A stretch of DNA of 64,000 nt from Pelodera strongyloides (GCA_036852015.1 JAANDG010000544.1:36509-100508), one strand, 5' to 3'. Shown: positions 12,601-26,000, counted from the first letter of the stretch. A program made the numbers and translations. Notes: generated by a model from the sequence alone, not told the origin.

Positions 12601-13010
12601 GTTGAAGAAACTGTAATTAGAAGATTTGAAGTTTGAAGCAATTTGAAGCCACGCATTTTTGAAACCGATTTTTGGACAATTTCTCATTTATTATAATTGA
12701 GCGTCGTAATATATGCCTCGCTGAAACCGGCAATGATATGACCCGAAGACGGAAATTTTGCAATTCAAGATTCAAACCACGTGTCATATTGCTTAAAAAC
12801 TTCCTATATTTTATCCCTTAATCTTATCTTGAACCTCATCCTAAATTTCTATTTGACAGCAAAGACCTTGCACGAACCTAGCTGAACCTGGCCAACTGTA
12901 ACAGTCTCCGCGGGCATAACCTCTGCTTGGTGAAGAACTACGATATCTGCCTCGTCCATGGGCAACGCCTTCCACGGGGAAATACGGTGACGATGGATAA
13001 CGGAGGTCAT
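6613..13010 (-). CDS. moc-1: Molybdopterin molybdenumtransferase (gephyrin E domain/MoeA), moc-1-like, 397 aa
   Basis: Inserts molybdenum into adenylylated molybdopterin, the last step of molybdenum-cofactor synthesis in the cytosol. Thirteen exons (minus): 12878-13010, 12454-12537, 12149-12226, 11855-11946, 11206-11264, 10230-10290, 9973-10097, 8189-8318, 7945-8022, 7620-7742, 7337-7403, 7011-7075, 6613-6711; 1194 nt, all phases agree. MoeA/gephyrin landmarks occur in order: SIKDGYA 64-70, [10 protein letters not shown] 105-114, STGNE 165-169, IRDTN 183-187, [10 protein letters not shown] 232-241, MKPG 262-265, ALPGNPVS 284-291, TGNQISSR 353-360, and a domain-IV end [12 protein letters not shown]. 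Length matches stand-alone MoeA, with no N-terminal MogA/gephyrin G domain. The ATG lies one base after a TTACAG acceptor, consistent with trans-splicing. The acceptor at 11947 (TTTAAAG) is atypical. Confidence 0.95.
6788..6960. repeat. Palindromic repeat (TCCTATGTATCC type)
   Basis: Imperfect inverted repeat; left CCGTATTGTGCCTACTTTGGG, right mirrored before AATACGGTACATT. Shares the ATCCTATGTATCC core with 11511-11652. It lies in the last intron of the moc-1-like gene. Confidence 0.8.
7132..7302. repeat. Family A palindromic repeat
   Basis: Both termini intact (ATTAAAGCGAAATACCGG ... CCGGTATTTCGCTTTAAT), 35 bases from the exon at 7337-7403. Confidence 0.9.
8738..8920. repeat. Family A palindromic repeat
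   Basis: Full copy; its right TTTAA terminus is shared with the foldback element starting at 8917. Confidence 0.9.
8917..9424. repeat. Long foldback element, TTTAAAGGGATAGGTTCATC family
   Basis: About 508 bases; arms of well over 150 bases are near-perfect inverted copies (CTCAAATCACC ... GGTGATTTGAG; GCTAATGGCAATTAGCC on both sides). The same family recurs at 61376-61864. No coding capacity. Confidence 0.92.
9421..9878. repeat. Long foldback element, TTAAAGGGAGAGGCCCA family
   Basis: Arms include GGAATTTTAG, ACTCACAGAGTTATTCC and GGTACCGTAGTCAG, mirrored on the right. Shares its left TTAAA with the preceding element. Other copies: 42883-43335 and a disrupted one around 62530-63078. Confidence 0.92.
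10335..10425. repeat. (GA)n microsatellite
   Basis: Purine tract of GAGAGA with interruptions in the intron between moc-1-like exons 11206-11264 and 10230-10290. Confidence 0.9.
10762..10942. repeat. Family A palindromic repeat
   Basis: TTAAAGCGGAATACCGGGCGG ... CCGACCGGTATTTCGCTCCAA; in the same moc-1-like intron as the (GA)n and (TG)n tracts. Confidence 0.88.
11008..11165. repeat. TG/CG-rich low-complexity tract
   Basis: Alternating purine-pyrimidine sequence (GTGCGTGTGTGTGTG and variants), a possible Z-DNA former, beginning 41 bases downstream of the exon at 11206-11264 (minus sense). Confidence 0.8.
11511..11652. repeat. Palindromic repeat (ATCCTATGTATCC type)
   Basis: Near-perfect hairpin: CTCCTTTGGAAAATTTGCATA ... 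mirrored, with loop around GATTGCCGTGGACGATC. Directly next to family A copy 11661-11843. In an intron of the moc-1-like gene. Confidence 0.88.
11661..11843. repeat. Family A palindromic repeat
   Basis: Full copy; its right end is only 12 bases from the exon at 11855, so it abuts the splice donor of that exon. Confidence 0.9.
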
Positions 13011-14364
13011 ACTGTAATAGTGGATACTGTAACATTCCGTAACATACAGTAATTTAATATAATACAAGGCTGGTAATATACCACGGTAACAAGAGTAAGA
13101 ATCAGTAAAAACAAATAAGGTGACGGCGTATAGACGGAGATCATAGCATAACAAGACTTGGAGAAACAGGCGAATAAAACTGTACGAAAAACAGGGAGGC
13201 ACACATAAATATATGCTGTAAACTGCAGTCATCACATAATCTACTCGGATCGGATAACTTTTGCTTCCATCTATATTTCTGCGTTTCTCTAGTCTACTAC
13301 TTCAAGGGAAGCGGAAGAACCAAATTTATTTCGTTCGCGAACCCATATGGTGACCACTTGGTGATGTTACCGTAACCGATTCTCAAAAACCGTCGACACT
13401 GGTCACCAAATGGTCATCAAATGGTCACCATATGGACTTTTGCCACCAAGTTACTAAATTCATCTTGCACACCGTTCTCACGCGCCAAGTTTCTTTACTG
13501 TAAACAAGGAAACAGCGGAAGGAGTGGAAACAAATGATACATTAACTTCTGCCAAAAAAAAACACACAAAAAATATGTTTTTCATGCATTCACCAAGAAA
13601 CAGGTATTCATTTTCAATAAAACAAGGGACAAAACAATACAGTGTATGGCAAATGTATGACTTTTTTCTCATGGTTAGAGTAGGAAATTCAAATTTCAGT
13701 TAATTTTATATGTAAAAATAAGTGTTGAAATAAATTTACAGTTTTTAAACAATGTTTAGGGAAAGAGTAAAAGTATCTTATTATATAAAGTTGGGAGCTT
13801 TGTTTGTTTGTTTGTGCGTTTGTTTGATTGTACGTTTGGATGATGTGCGTTACGCTCAGGTTGTAGGATTGGTTCAGTAGTTCACGTTCCCGTGCACTGA
13901 GCCATCTCACTTCCCGAGCTCCCCTCTCACAAACGTCCAAAAAAGGCTGCATATATGGAATATGTGTGGTGTATCGTTCGGGCGTTTCCGCGGCGCTCAA
14001 AGTACTAGGTGTAAACTACAAAGACCATGCAAATCTAGAGCAACAAAAGAAGGGACGAAGCGAGGATTTTAGCATATGATCCTTGCCCTAATTTTTTTTA
14101 ATTGATTTTTAATCTACGTTTCACGTATGTATAAAATAAAGTAAATTTACTAGAAAGTCGCCTCGGGCGGCGTAGCTGGCTGGTAAGAATATAAAGAGAC
14201 AAGGAAATAAATATATAAATAAAACAACGACCGAGCCAGTTATTGCGTGTTCAAAAGTGGTCAACAGCCCCACAACAACAAGATCAATAGATAACAAAAC
14301 AGCAAGGTCGCACATGTGGTAAATAAAGAAAACAAAAACATCAAAATATAACACTCGTGGTCGG

Positions 14365-14512
14365 TTAAAGCGATATAACAACCGGTTTTTGAAACGTATG
14401 TTGGACGCTCTGTTCCCATGTAATGTATGCACATTATATTCAACTTATATTCATATGGGAATACAGTTGTCCATCATACGTTTCAAAAACCGGTTGTTGT
14501 ATCTCGTTGAAA
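14365..14512. repeat. Family A-related palindrome, short variant
   Basis: TTAAAGCGATATAACAACCGG ... CCGGTTGTTGTATCTCGTTGA with a short centre (about 148 bases). Confidence 0.8.
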
Positions 14513-14703
14513 GGACATGCTCCCCGAGTTACATGTATGCATTTATAGCTTTCATATTTGTTTGATACAAACAGAGGTAGTGAGAAAATGCTTTGATTGT
14601 TTCTACTCCATAACATAATGTTTCCGCCAAAAAAATATAAGACTGCATGTGATTAAAAAGTGCTGATCGTCTGACTTAAACTTTTATTGCAATGTAAGTC
14701 TAT

Positions 14704-14856
14704 TATTAGCCCGTATTCTCGGGACGACGGAAATGTTCCGTTGGGGAACTCATTTGTATGCAAATTTCTCGACTATCTAGACTACCTTGAGGAAAAATTT
14801 GCATACAACTGAGTTCCCCAACGGAACATTTCCGTCGTCCCGACAATACGGGCTAT
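14704..14856. repeat. Palindromic repeat, ATTAGCCCGTATTCTCGGG family
   Basis: Arms of about 70 bases (ATTAGCCCG...CCGTTGGGGAACTCA, mirrored). A second full copy is at 49337-49492. Confidence 0.92.
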
Positions 14857-16230
14857 TTGTTTTCAAAGATAAAGAAAATAAATCGATGACCGGCCTAACA
14901 ATAATTATGAAAACCAAAATAGACTTTCTCTCGCAATGGACAAAGCAAAGAACGGTGCGTAATCGCCGGGAGATCAGCTAATTGATATATCATAGAAATT
15001 ATGATTAATTATTAAGATACATAGATTATTAATCAAGGATAAGATCAATTTGAATTCATGGTTAATAGAAAAGGCTAATTTAAAGCAACTTGATTGAATT
15101 GTGAATTGTTTTTCTACTAATTGAAAGGCTGATGTAGGTTGAGGCTATTGAACTTGTAGGCGGTTTTTGTCAATTGAACTTCGAAGACATTGGATGCCGG
15201 CTGTGTATCTAAAAAAAAGTACAATAATATTCCTTAAAAATGGTGAATCCTGAATTGAGTGCCGCACTAAGCGGACATGCGCTGCGCAACAAACTTCTAC
15301 ACAAACTCCTAGATAGCGCGGCAAAAAGAATGTTCAACACGTCAGTTTCCATTGGAAATACCTTCGCAAAAACCTGGCGTAGGTATGCCGAAGTGGCCGA
15401 ACGCCTTTTCTTGCTACTCCAGTGTAATAATATTGCCCGCATTTCCCCTGACTTTTCCAGGATTTCGCGGCGCCACATTTTGTGCGCCAGGTTGTCGCCG
15501 CGCACCACCCGCCTTTCGTTAGTATATTGTATATACTTCCTCCTTCAAAGTAAGAAACTACCTAACTCACGTAATTTTGTAGTTTTCCACATAACTTCAG
15601 ATCCCCTCTAATGCATCAAAAAACTTGCGTGTCATCGAAAACCAACTACTGATGTATAAAACTTGGCTATTTGTCCCTTTTCCATCGCGTGATGATATAA
15701 TAAATGTCTATCTAATGCATTCTACGAAGGATTTTCTACGTACGGAAACAGCTTTCTAAAACCGGATATAAGATCACTAATACGTCTAAAACCTCTGAGG
15801 ATAAATTAGCGAATATTAGAAGTAATATAAAAGTTTTACCTACTTTCTCAAATGTAGTAGTTACGCTCAACACCGGATGCGACGTGTTAACTTTATATTA
15901 GCAATAATCCAGTGTAAAGTAAGGGTTTTACCTTCGTAGATAGAGAATATAGCTTGACGAGTTATCGTTTTAGCTTTTCTGTATAGTTGTGCGTTCTAAG
16001 ATTTTCAATAATTCTTTCTATACTGTGAATATGGGTCAATCTACATTATAGGCGAACAAATTTTTGTTCTTGGACATTTTCACTACTTTTGTGTATCACG
16101 CTCCATACTGCATAACTGCATACTCATCGTGGTTTGCGTTTGTACCCATCATGATGTTTCGTGCGTAGATACATATTTAGTCGTTTAGCACCATACACCT
16201 TTAGTAACTTAGGATTCACCTTTTAGTTTG

Positions 16231-16412
16231 TTTAAAGCGTAATACCTGCCGGTTTTTAAAACGCAGCGAGTACACCACCATTCTTATGCAGCGTAGCAAA
16301 TGATCATAAATTAGAATAAAAAATCGAGCTGAATTCGAGTAAACTACCATAAATACGTGAGAATTCAGTTGTTCACGATGCGTTTCAGAAACTGGCCGGT
16401 ATTTCGCTTCAA
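16231..16412. repeat. Family A palindromic repeat
   Basis: TTTAAAGCGTAATACCTGCCGG ... GGCCGGTATTTCGCTTCAA; full length, diverged. Confidence 0.88.
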
Positions 16413-17396
16413 CTTAACATTTCAATATGTTAATGGTAATGCAGTGTTTATATGCGTATCCTTTCGTTCTTTTGTATACATCTTTTCTTTTGGGGCGTTG
16501 CGCAACGAAGGCTCCAACTAAATAATACAAAATGCCTTTGGGCCCTGGGCGGCCGCATAAGCTGTATCCCTTGACTACCTGTTGATTCTCGGTTGTCTCC
16601 TCGTAACGCCTTCTATTTCGTTTCTTTATTTCCCTAATCTACACTATCTCTCATCATCTTTGTTTCTCTAATACACACTGTCTCGCAATATCTTTGTTTC
16701 TTTACCCCCTTGGTGTATAATAGCAGGTTATTGTGTCTATGGGCCAAGTCTTTTGAAAAATAGTAAAGTCGCCATTGGAAGCCTTTGGATTCTCTTTTTA
16801 TAATTGCCTCCAACTTTTAGTATTCGTATTTTTTAGTAATTGCTTACTTATTTGAAAAAGATAAATATAATGTTTATTTTCTTTGAACATCAAGCATCTA
16901 ATCTAAATATATCGGCCAAACATACGGCTTACGGTGCATGAGTGTAGCATTAGTGGAATTTTGGCGAGCAAAAAGGTTTTATCCTTTTTCTTATTTTGTT
17001 TAACAAAAAGTTGAAAGAATATTTCATGTTTTGTATGAGCAAGTGATTTTCCGTAAATTATGCGTTATTGAACTTGAAGTTAACCTTGAACTTGGTTATA
17101 GCACGACTTTTTACGTAGGTAATATCCTGGCTAAAGCACATATGTACTAGTTGCGTGAGGCCCAAAATCCCAGCTTAAACGGCTAATAATAAGACCCAGC
17201 ACAATAGGCGCATAAACCACAAACGACACTCTAAGCCCCAATAATTGTTAGAGCTAGAGCTAAGTCACCCTTTTATGTTTATATAACAATGCACTATAAT
17301 CCTATTACTATTTTCTTCGTTCAGCTTGTAATTTACACTTCATCTATCCCACTAAACTTAAACTGACAAGTTTTCATGCTTTTTGAAGTATTTGAC

Positions 17397-17580
17397 AGAT
17401 ATAGTGGACAAGCGCAATTAAATTAATATATGCAAATTACTGTGCCCAACCATTTTTCACGCTTGAAAGATATTCTGGCAAACTGCATTCCCATATATTA
17501 TACTGGGCATGGCACAGAAAAGAACACAATTTGCATATAATATATGGAGGAATGCATTTGTCCAGTTACTAAGTTAGTAT
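17397..17580. repeat. Degenerate palindrome with TGCAAATT arms
   Basis: TAGTGGACAAGC...ATATGCAAATTACTGTGCC mirrored by GGCACAG...TTTGCATATAATATATGG...TTGTCCA. Internal plan resembles families A and B, but the outer termini are not recognisable. Confidence 0.65.
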
Positions 17581-18053
17581 AGTCAATAAATTGAAAAATT
17601 GATGTATGGCTGCTAACAACAAGTGCCCACTTTTTGCATTGTTGCAAAGTTGCATTGTGGCTATGGGACAATGGGGTACCTTGAAATTCAAAAAGAAAGT
17701 AGCAAGTTAAACACTTTTAATAACTACTGCAAGCTCTTAGTGCGCACTAAATCCGGCCTAAAATGTTCAGAGCAAATTTCGCAAATTGGAGGTAAGTGAA
17801 TTAAAATTGTGACGTCAATTTATCAGGAAAAATATTGGTTCTCTATATATGAACGAAAAATCGCTTACTTCATTAATCCGTAATTTGTGGTTCTCTTGCT
17901 GAGGCAACCTCGGGTGACTTGGAAATCTCATTACTTGTGGTTCAGCTATTTTTGTGAAATGTGTCGTTTAAATTATTTCATATCATTTTAGTCAATTAAT
18001 AAATATTTATACAAGTTCATCTTGGTATATGGTATATTTTCTATTACAGAACC

Positions 18054-20985
18054 ATGTCGTCATCTCTAATGATAGCTTTGGATAGACAAGACAAATCGGA
18101 AACCGCGAGGATACTGTCCACCATGCCTGTAGGTTAATAGTTATTTATTTATTTATTTATTTATTTACTTATTTAGCAAATAACATGTGCCATTATTAAT
18201 TATTGAAAGTTTCTTAGTTGTTTTCTGATTTGTGTACGTGTAGATTTTAGCATTTTTGGTTCTTCCCCGGGTCCGGGGGTTTCCCGGACCTTGCTTGGAG
18301 TACTTTTCAATTAAAGGGTCAGGCCCATTTCAAATGACCCCTATTTTTGATGATTCCATCTGATTCTTTATGTCAAATATAGCAGGATGCTATATTTTTC
18401 TAATTTTCAAGAGCAAATTTCACGCAGTATTCAGCAATTTAGCATTGCCAGTCATACCCAACTATTTATCGCAGTTGTCACGCCCCTTCGCGCTAATTGG
18501 GCAATATGCTCTATTGGGCGTGGCAATTGCGATATCGGCCAATCAGCGCGAGTGGGCGCGTCAACTGCGATAGATAGCTGGGTATGACTGCCCATGGTAA
18601 ACTGCTGAATAGTGTGTGATCTTTGCGTTTGAAATTTAGAAAAATATTGCATCCTACTATATTTGGCGTGGAGAATCAGATGTAATCACCAAAAATAGGG
18701 GTCATTTGAAATGGGCCTGACCCTTTAACAGTTCAAAAATTCTTTTAGTTTAAGATGGTTTAATTTTTGGTGGTGATACCACACCAATGTGGAATATCTG
18801 AATTTCTAACAAAACATATGCAACTATAATAAAATAACGATGCATTAATTTTATTGCATATATTTCTTTTGAACTAACCTATATGTATTACATTGAAAGC
18901 GTTCTCCTAAAACACTTTGACGTTTTTCCCAGGAAATTGTTGCCACAAATTTTGGAAAAAGTTTGTGAAAATGCCCTAAAATGTCGTGTCGCTCGAAAAA
19001 AACGACATAATTATGATGGGAATAAGCACGTAAAGCAAAATGGGCAGATCAGAATTTTTCGGTTTTAAGGAAATCCGTACATCAACTCATCGTTTAAAGC
19101 AAAATACCGGTCGGTTTTTGAAACACATCGAGTACACCAGTATTCTTATGCAGCTTATGCAAATGAGCATAAATTAGAGTAAAAATCGAGCTAATTAGCA
19201 TAAATACGTAAGAATTCAGTTGTCCACGATGCGTTTCAAAAACCGGTCGGTATTTCGCTTTAACAAAATAACTGGCTTGAAGCGGTGAAAAATTCCTCCA
19301 CGTCGAGGTCCTCGTCTCTAGAAAAAATCTAAACATAGGTCTTTCGTTGTAGCTCTTTCTGATGGGTTTTCCAAGTATGCTGAAAATTTACCGTATCTTG
19401 GAACTAAAGCAGAATTTTTTTTGGTTTTTCAATTATATATACAAGTTTCGGGCAAAAATACGATAGTATTGACAGAATCACACCGAATTCGTAGGTTCGG
19501 CCTCAAGGTTGGAAACCCCATAAATCTAAAGGGATTTTTTATAAGAATTTTTTTTCAGAGCGAAGTCTCGATAAAAGATGCCGAGGATCGCGTGGCCTTG
19601 CATTATGCTGCTGAAACAATGGATTTGGAAACGTTCATCGCAATATACGATCAAGACCCAACATTGGTGGACTCTCAGGATAGAAATGGGTAATTAGTGG
19701 ATAATTGATAGTTGTCAACTAATGTAATCTTTATCAAAATCAACTATCAGTATTTTCATTGTTAAAAAGCGTCTTCATTTCGTCACAATCTTATTGAGGA
19801 GGCGTATTTGGCAAACTTGTAAGTAAGACTAACAAGAATATGTGCGCCTAGCTCCCTTTTGCGGTAAATAGTATAGCCGCGTCCGTGTGAAAAGATTGCA
19901 AATTTGCAGTGGAACACTTGAGACAGAGAGAAACAAGCGCCGCCCTCTGTTCTGCGTCTCCGTCTTTCCAATGTCAAAAATCCGTCTCTTTCCCGCGGAA
20001 GCGGATTCGCAGTTCCACTCTGCGCGCCTGAGAATATAGTGCCGCTGCTAAAGTTGGATGGTCGTGTATTACCTGAACTGATATTTTGAATTAGGCATGT
20101 TTCACAAGCATTTTAAAGCCACCGCAAAAAATTGTTGTCACTGTTATGACTTCTCAGAAATTCTGTCTTCTACGAGAAATGAATGTAAGCTTTAAAGGAA
20201 GGCAGTCACTTCAAAATCAACTTTTTTATTCGATTTTTATTAGATGCAAGCAGATTTATAAAACAATATGCAGCCCATAAAAATCCACATAAAATGGAAC
20301 TCAGGGAGAGAAATCAATGAGAATGAGTTTTGATAAATGACCGACGCCGGTGCATATATGCAATTGCCAGGGGTACTTGGAGAGTGAACAGCCTGCAGTG
20401 TTACACCTGGCGCGTGGTTTATCACTGCAGGGTATTTATTATGAAACTCTATACGGGCAATTATAAACTACGGTATATAAGTAAAAGTCATAAACAGGGA
20501 TTTCTCTCCCTGAGTTCGTTTTGCCGTACTTTGGCGCTGGAATCGTCGTTTTCTTCACATACTTGAACAATTAATGAAAAGCGAATAAAAAATACGAATT
20601 TGTAGTGACTGCGATCCTTTAAAAAGTTCAGCCCATAAGCTACATACAAGAACAAATAAAGCTCCTTCCAATAACTAATGTGTTATTGTTATGAGAATAC
20701 AATGTATTATTTTTGCTTTTTTCAGCCACAAAACTCTAGTTAGTGGTGTAGTATTAGTTTTTCGACATGAAATCCCTATTTTGAAGTAGATCATGAAGAA
20801 TTTTTTTTGTAAAAATGTATATATTTTAAAGCTAAATACCGGCCGGTTCTTGAAAAGCATCGTGGACAACTGAATTCTTACGAATCTAGCTCGATTTTTT
20901 TTATTCAATTTGCATACGCTGCATAAGAATGTCTACTCGGTGTTTCAAAAACCGGCCAGTATTTCGCTTTAAAAGAAGTATAATG

Positions 20986-21040
<55 letters not shown>

Positions 21041-22971
21041 AACATAAACCTCCACGCCCCCAAGAGCGTGCTCCGCCGCGTGGTATTTCGCTTTAAAGGG
21101 ATCGGCTCACCTCAAATCGTGTCTGTTTTTTCTTTTTCTTTATTTTCTATAAGGGATAATAAAAATTTGGAATACAAAAAGGAGTGTTATATTTCAATAC
21201 TCACGAAGATATTAGGTGATAAAGTGGTGGATCGATCGGCCCGAAATGAAAAAGTGTTAATTGTCCCATACAAACAAGGCAGGACAATTACACTTTTTCA
21301 TTTCGGGCCGATCGATCCACCACTTTATCACCTAATATCTTCGTGAGTATTGAAGTTGAACACTTCTTTTTGTATTAGAAAATTTTATTATCCCTTATAG
21401 AAAATAAAGAAACAAAAAAAACAGGCACAATTTAAGGTGAGCCGATCCCTTTAAATTTATTTCAGTCACACCCCTCTATTGGTGGCTGTTATGGGTGGCC
21501 GGACAGATTTAGTGGAATTTCTTCTCGAAAAAGGCGCCAATATTCGGCACGTCGATAAAGAAGGCCATTCTGTTGTTCATTGGGCGGTGGTCTGCGGTCA
21601 GGTATGGTTCTCCTCAAGATTTAAAGCGGTATTACAAGTGGTTTTTAAACTTGCCGCTGGAAATCCACATTTACATGAAGTTCCTGAAAAGAATTCCACT
21701 TTGTATAACAACGTTTCACAAGCACTGTAAAGTAAAGCAACCGCGAAATATTGCAGTGGCTTTGTAATTTCATCTCTATATTGAAAAATCAATTCGCAAT
21801 GAAAAATAAAAATGAAAAGAAATTCGCATACTTCCTTTCGGGCTGAAATAATTCTCGAAATATGAAACTTGTTCATGTTTTGTTAGGATATTTCCCGATC
21901 ACGATTACATAAAAAAAGAATACATATCGAGAATATATTGCTAGTAGTTTTTTTTTATAATAAATACTATTTAGGAATTATCGATCGAATATTATAATCT
22001 TTTTTTCAGCTGGACACCCTAAATTTTCTCCTTGAAAAGGGAGCAGATCCAGCGGCTCCGGATTTAATGGTGGGGGCTTCTTTCATGGTTTTTTTGTCTG
22101 AAATTCCACTGAAAAAAAAACTGTTTTTAGTAAGATTTCTGATGAGTTGTAGAAACAAACGTGCGTCGCAAACATCCATTCCGTAGGACATGGAATCCAA
22201 TTTTTTGCGCCGTTTAACATGATCTGCGCGAACCAGTGGCAGTATGCTCGAATAGCGGGAGCCTCCCAGGTTGCGAGAATTTGTCTCTGTGTGTCTCTGA
22301 TTCGTGTGATCCCTCTCTTTCTCTCACCTCTAACTGTTAGGCTGGGCTGGGAGCTTCCCGGCGCGTTCGTACATATGGCCACAGATTTCCATAATTTCGT
22401 TTGCAAAATAAATATATGAATTGATAGTCAGGCAAGGATAGTTATGCATGGATGCCCGGAGCTATCGATGTAAGGCTTATTTTTAACTAATAAAACGTTA
22501 TTAAAATATTTTTTTCAGAAAGCCCATCCACTACACTATGCTACAGCTACTGAGGAAATCTCGCATGATACCGCAATTTCAGTGCTTCACATATTGCTAC
22601 GGTATGTTTGCACCAAGTCTTGCGAACATTTGGCGCACTTTTGGCGCACCAGCCGCTCTGTTTGCTGAAAGAGAGGGAAATACACATATGTGTTGTTTCT
22701 AGTTCAGAAGTCATTCGAACAGTTAGCGCACTCCTGGCGCACCAGCGGCACATTTTTTTGTAAAATTAGAGGACAAGTTTCTTCAGTTCAGTCGCTTTAT
22801 TTCAGGAAAGGCGCGCCTGCGAATTGCCTCGATATCGACGAACGAACGCCGATTCTTTGGGCAAGTAGCAATGGTGAGAATTTGTTTTCTTTTGAAAACT
22901 CTCTCTCTCTCTATCTCTATCACTCTCTCCCTCTATTTCCCACTATTCATCCACCTCTCTCTCTTTCTCTC

Positions 22972-23006
<35 letters not shown>

Positions 23007-26000
23007 AGCTCTCTCCCTCTATGACTCTCTCTCTCTCTCTCTAGCTCTCGCTCTCATTCTTATGCCATGCCCCTCCAGTTATAAATATTCAGGTAACGTC
23101 GAGGCTATCCAATCCCTCCGTCAAGCCGGTGGAGATATCCAAGCTGTTGATCGAGATCGACTAGGAGCCCTTCATTGTGCAGCTAGTCATGGTTTTCACG
23201 AGGTTTTCATTTTTTATTTCCTTGATGAGAAACTGAGAGAGAGATGTGATAAAAAGTGCAATAGAGAGAAATAGGAGGGGGTAAATTCCGCACAAGAGAA
23301 GTGAAATTTCACATGAGTGAACGATGCTGCCTGACGTTCAAAACCACGTGTCATACCGCTTTAATTTTCTAGGTAATCGAACTAGTTCTCTCGTGTGTTC
23401 CTCGATCCTTGATGGACAGCAAAGATCGCTCGGGGCATACACCTTTATTCTACGCGGTCTCGCACGGACATTTTGAAGCAGCTAGGATTTTATTAGCAGC
23501 CGGTGCCAATCCAAACCATCAGGTCTGCAGACTATGCTTTCTTTTTAAGGTTCACAAAACGGTTGTTGTATCGCTTTAAATTTTTCGAAAAGATAGAGGT
23601 TCCCATATTGCGAGTTAATTAACTGGTAGGCCAAAACAAAGAGGAAGATGGTCCGCAACCATGGCACTCTCCTTGCGGACCTCTTGCACACGAGGATCCA
23701 ACGCCCCGGTCCGGCGTTCCCTCTTATACTGTGCGGCGCTGGCGCCGATTCATTGCAGGAGTTCAAAGTTTTCAGGACAATCGTTTGCGCACACCTGCTC
23801 ATTGTGCTTCAGCTAAGGGACAACTGCGGATTCTTAAATTACTAAAGCAATTCGGAGCTTCGTTCGAAATTCAAAACTATCGTGGTGATCTTCCACTTCA
23901 CGAGGCAGTGCAGGCGGGAAGTAAAGGTAGTAATTATATATTAAACTAGCGCTATTTTCTCATTTTCTATAGAAAGAGTAGTAAGAGAAACGCTTATCGG
24001 TAGACTTATATGACCTGCGTTGCAGATCCTGTACGGTATGAATGCTTATAGAAAATATGAATATTTGGGAGAATAGCGGGGGTACCGCCGCGCGAGAGAG
24101 GAGCCACATACATATACACTTACAATATGTGTTTTTTTAGAAGACACAAAGTCAACACGGGCCAAATAAATGAAAAAATGGAGCCGCATATATACTTACT
24201 ATATGTGTTTTTTAGAAGTTGTTGAGTGGTTACTGGCTCTACATCCTTCCTCGCTAGATGCGTCTTCTCACGAGGGACGGAGAGCCCTACATTTAGGTAT
24301 ATGTTCTTAAAATTCTTCCTAGCTGGTTTCAATCGATCAGCTGAGGCCGTTTTCACCAACATTTACTTCTGTCATAAATTTTTGACCATCAAAAAGGTAC
24401 TTAGGTTAAGTAAATTTATGACTGAAGTACGCTGCAACACGCTTTTTGATGGATTTCACCAACATTTACTTTTTCTGAAGGAAAACGTTGGATAACAGTT
24501 AGACTACTTTTTAAAACGAATATTATATACATCTAAGTTATTGCTAAAAGTAATCTACCATGTAGACAAGAAATAGCTAAATAATCAAATGTGGAATCAC
24601 TTTATTAATATGTGAAATGTGATTCAAAAACTGAAATCATTGTTATCTAATGTTTACAAAGCTTATTTACCATAAAAACCATACAATTATTATACAGTTG
24701 AGTTAATCAGCTCTAATAATGGAGAAAAAACCGAAGTACTGGGTTACTTCCACCTTTTTGGTCTAAGTACGCCTCCCATGCTATAGGTGTACTTCTGTCA
24801 AAAAGGTACTTAACCTAAGTACCTTTTTGACAGAAGTAAATGTTGGTGAAACCGGAAGTACCGCGCGCTTTTGACTGAAGTACCCTTTTTGACAGAAGTA
24901 AATGTTGGTGAAAACGGCCTCTGATATCGATGAAATGTAAAGAGGTATGACACGTGGATTCTGAAAGCTCTTTTTGTATGCATTACGAGTTTATGAGGGA
25001 CACTTCCTTACTGGCACATAATGGGATACAATTGGCGTGTAATTGCAAAACCACGCACCATACCGCTTGAAAACTTTATTTTAGCGGCGGCCACAGGAAA
25101 TATCGAACTTGTCGTCTTCCTCTGCAATCATAAACCACAAATTAATCCGGTGATGCTCTTTCGAGTAAGTATTTAATTATTTTGATTGCTTGTTTTCTAG
25201 TTCATTCATTTTACTGGTCCAGCATATATTTATTTCACAGACGAACTGTTACCATAAAAATATGAACTATATGAATATATTTAAAACCCAAAGCTTTACC
25301 TACTTTTATTCTAAGGGCGCATTCGGATGGACATTTTCCGGAAAAGAAAAGAAAAAAGTGGTTCGAGATGGACACCGAGAAAAAAATAATGCACGCAAAA
25401 TAATTGTCGAAAATGCAAATGTACCGTAATTGAAACTAAAATCAATCGATGCGTGGCAATTGCCATCTCGAACCAAAAGTTTTCTTTTTCTTTTCCGGAA
25501 ATGTCCATCTCGAATGCGCCCTGAAGAGAAAGAATGGTAAATAGTAATTTTTTCGTAACTACAAAACTAAAAACTATTTCTCTGAAACATGCTGAATTAC
25601 AGGGAAATTTGTACACACCCTTGGACTTGGCGCATAGAAAAGATCATCAGGTAGGTTTTTAGTTTTACTTGTTTTACTTGTATTTTTAGATTGAAAATGT
25701 TATTACTAACAACTATGGGGTTATTAGTAATAACCCCGTAGTTATTAGTAATAACATTGGGTTTGCAAGTACAAAAACCGTGCGTTTTCCTTGCAAGTAT
25801 CAATGCGCAAAATCGTGTGCAATTTAGCGTAATTTGATACACCTTTCAAATTTATCCGCACTATAGAAAATCCGCCATGTTATAACAAAGCGGGAGAGAC
25901 ATTTTTTGTCGAACAAATGGTCCCATGGCTACCGGCCGTAAAAAAAAACTTCTTGTAGATATTCTCGTGTAGTTTTAAGGTACGGTAAATGTTTTGATAC

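Larger units (their letters stand above)
13011..18053. other. 5-kb gene-poor interval between divergent moc-1-like and inversin genes
   Basis: No exon set could be assembled. Both promoters should lie here. Contents: a short array of GGTCACCAAATGGTCATCAAATGG type at 13350-13435, repeats annotated separately, a GC-rich dispersed tract at about 15290-15520, and AT-rich DNA. Short open frames at 13689-14000 and 15240-15611 overlap repeats and lack convincing splice or domain support. Confidence 0.6.

Noticed and set aside
15240..15611. 123-codon plus-strand frame
   Set aside because: Overlaps a GC-rich dispersed repeat also open on the other strand; no domain, splice or codon-use support.
18370..18652. 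Three similar overlapping frames of about 66 codons on both strands
   Set aside because: They are mirror readings of the arms of the foldback element 18311-18728.
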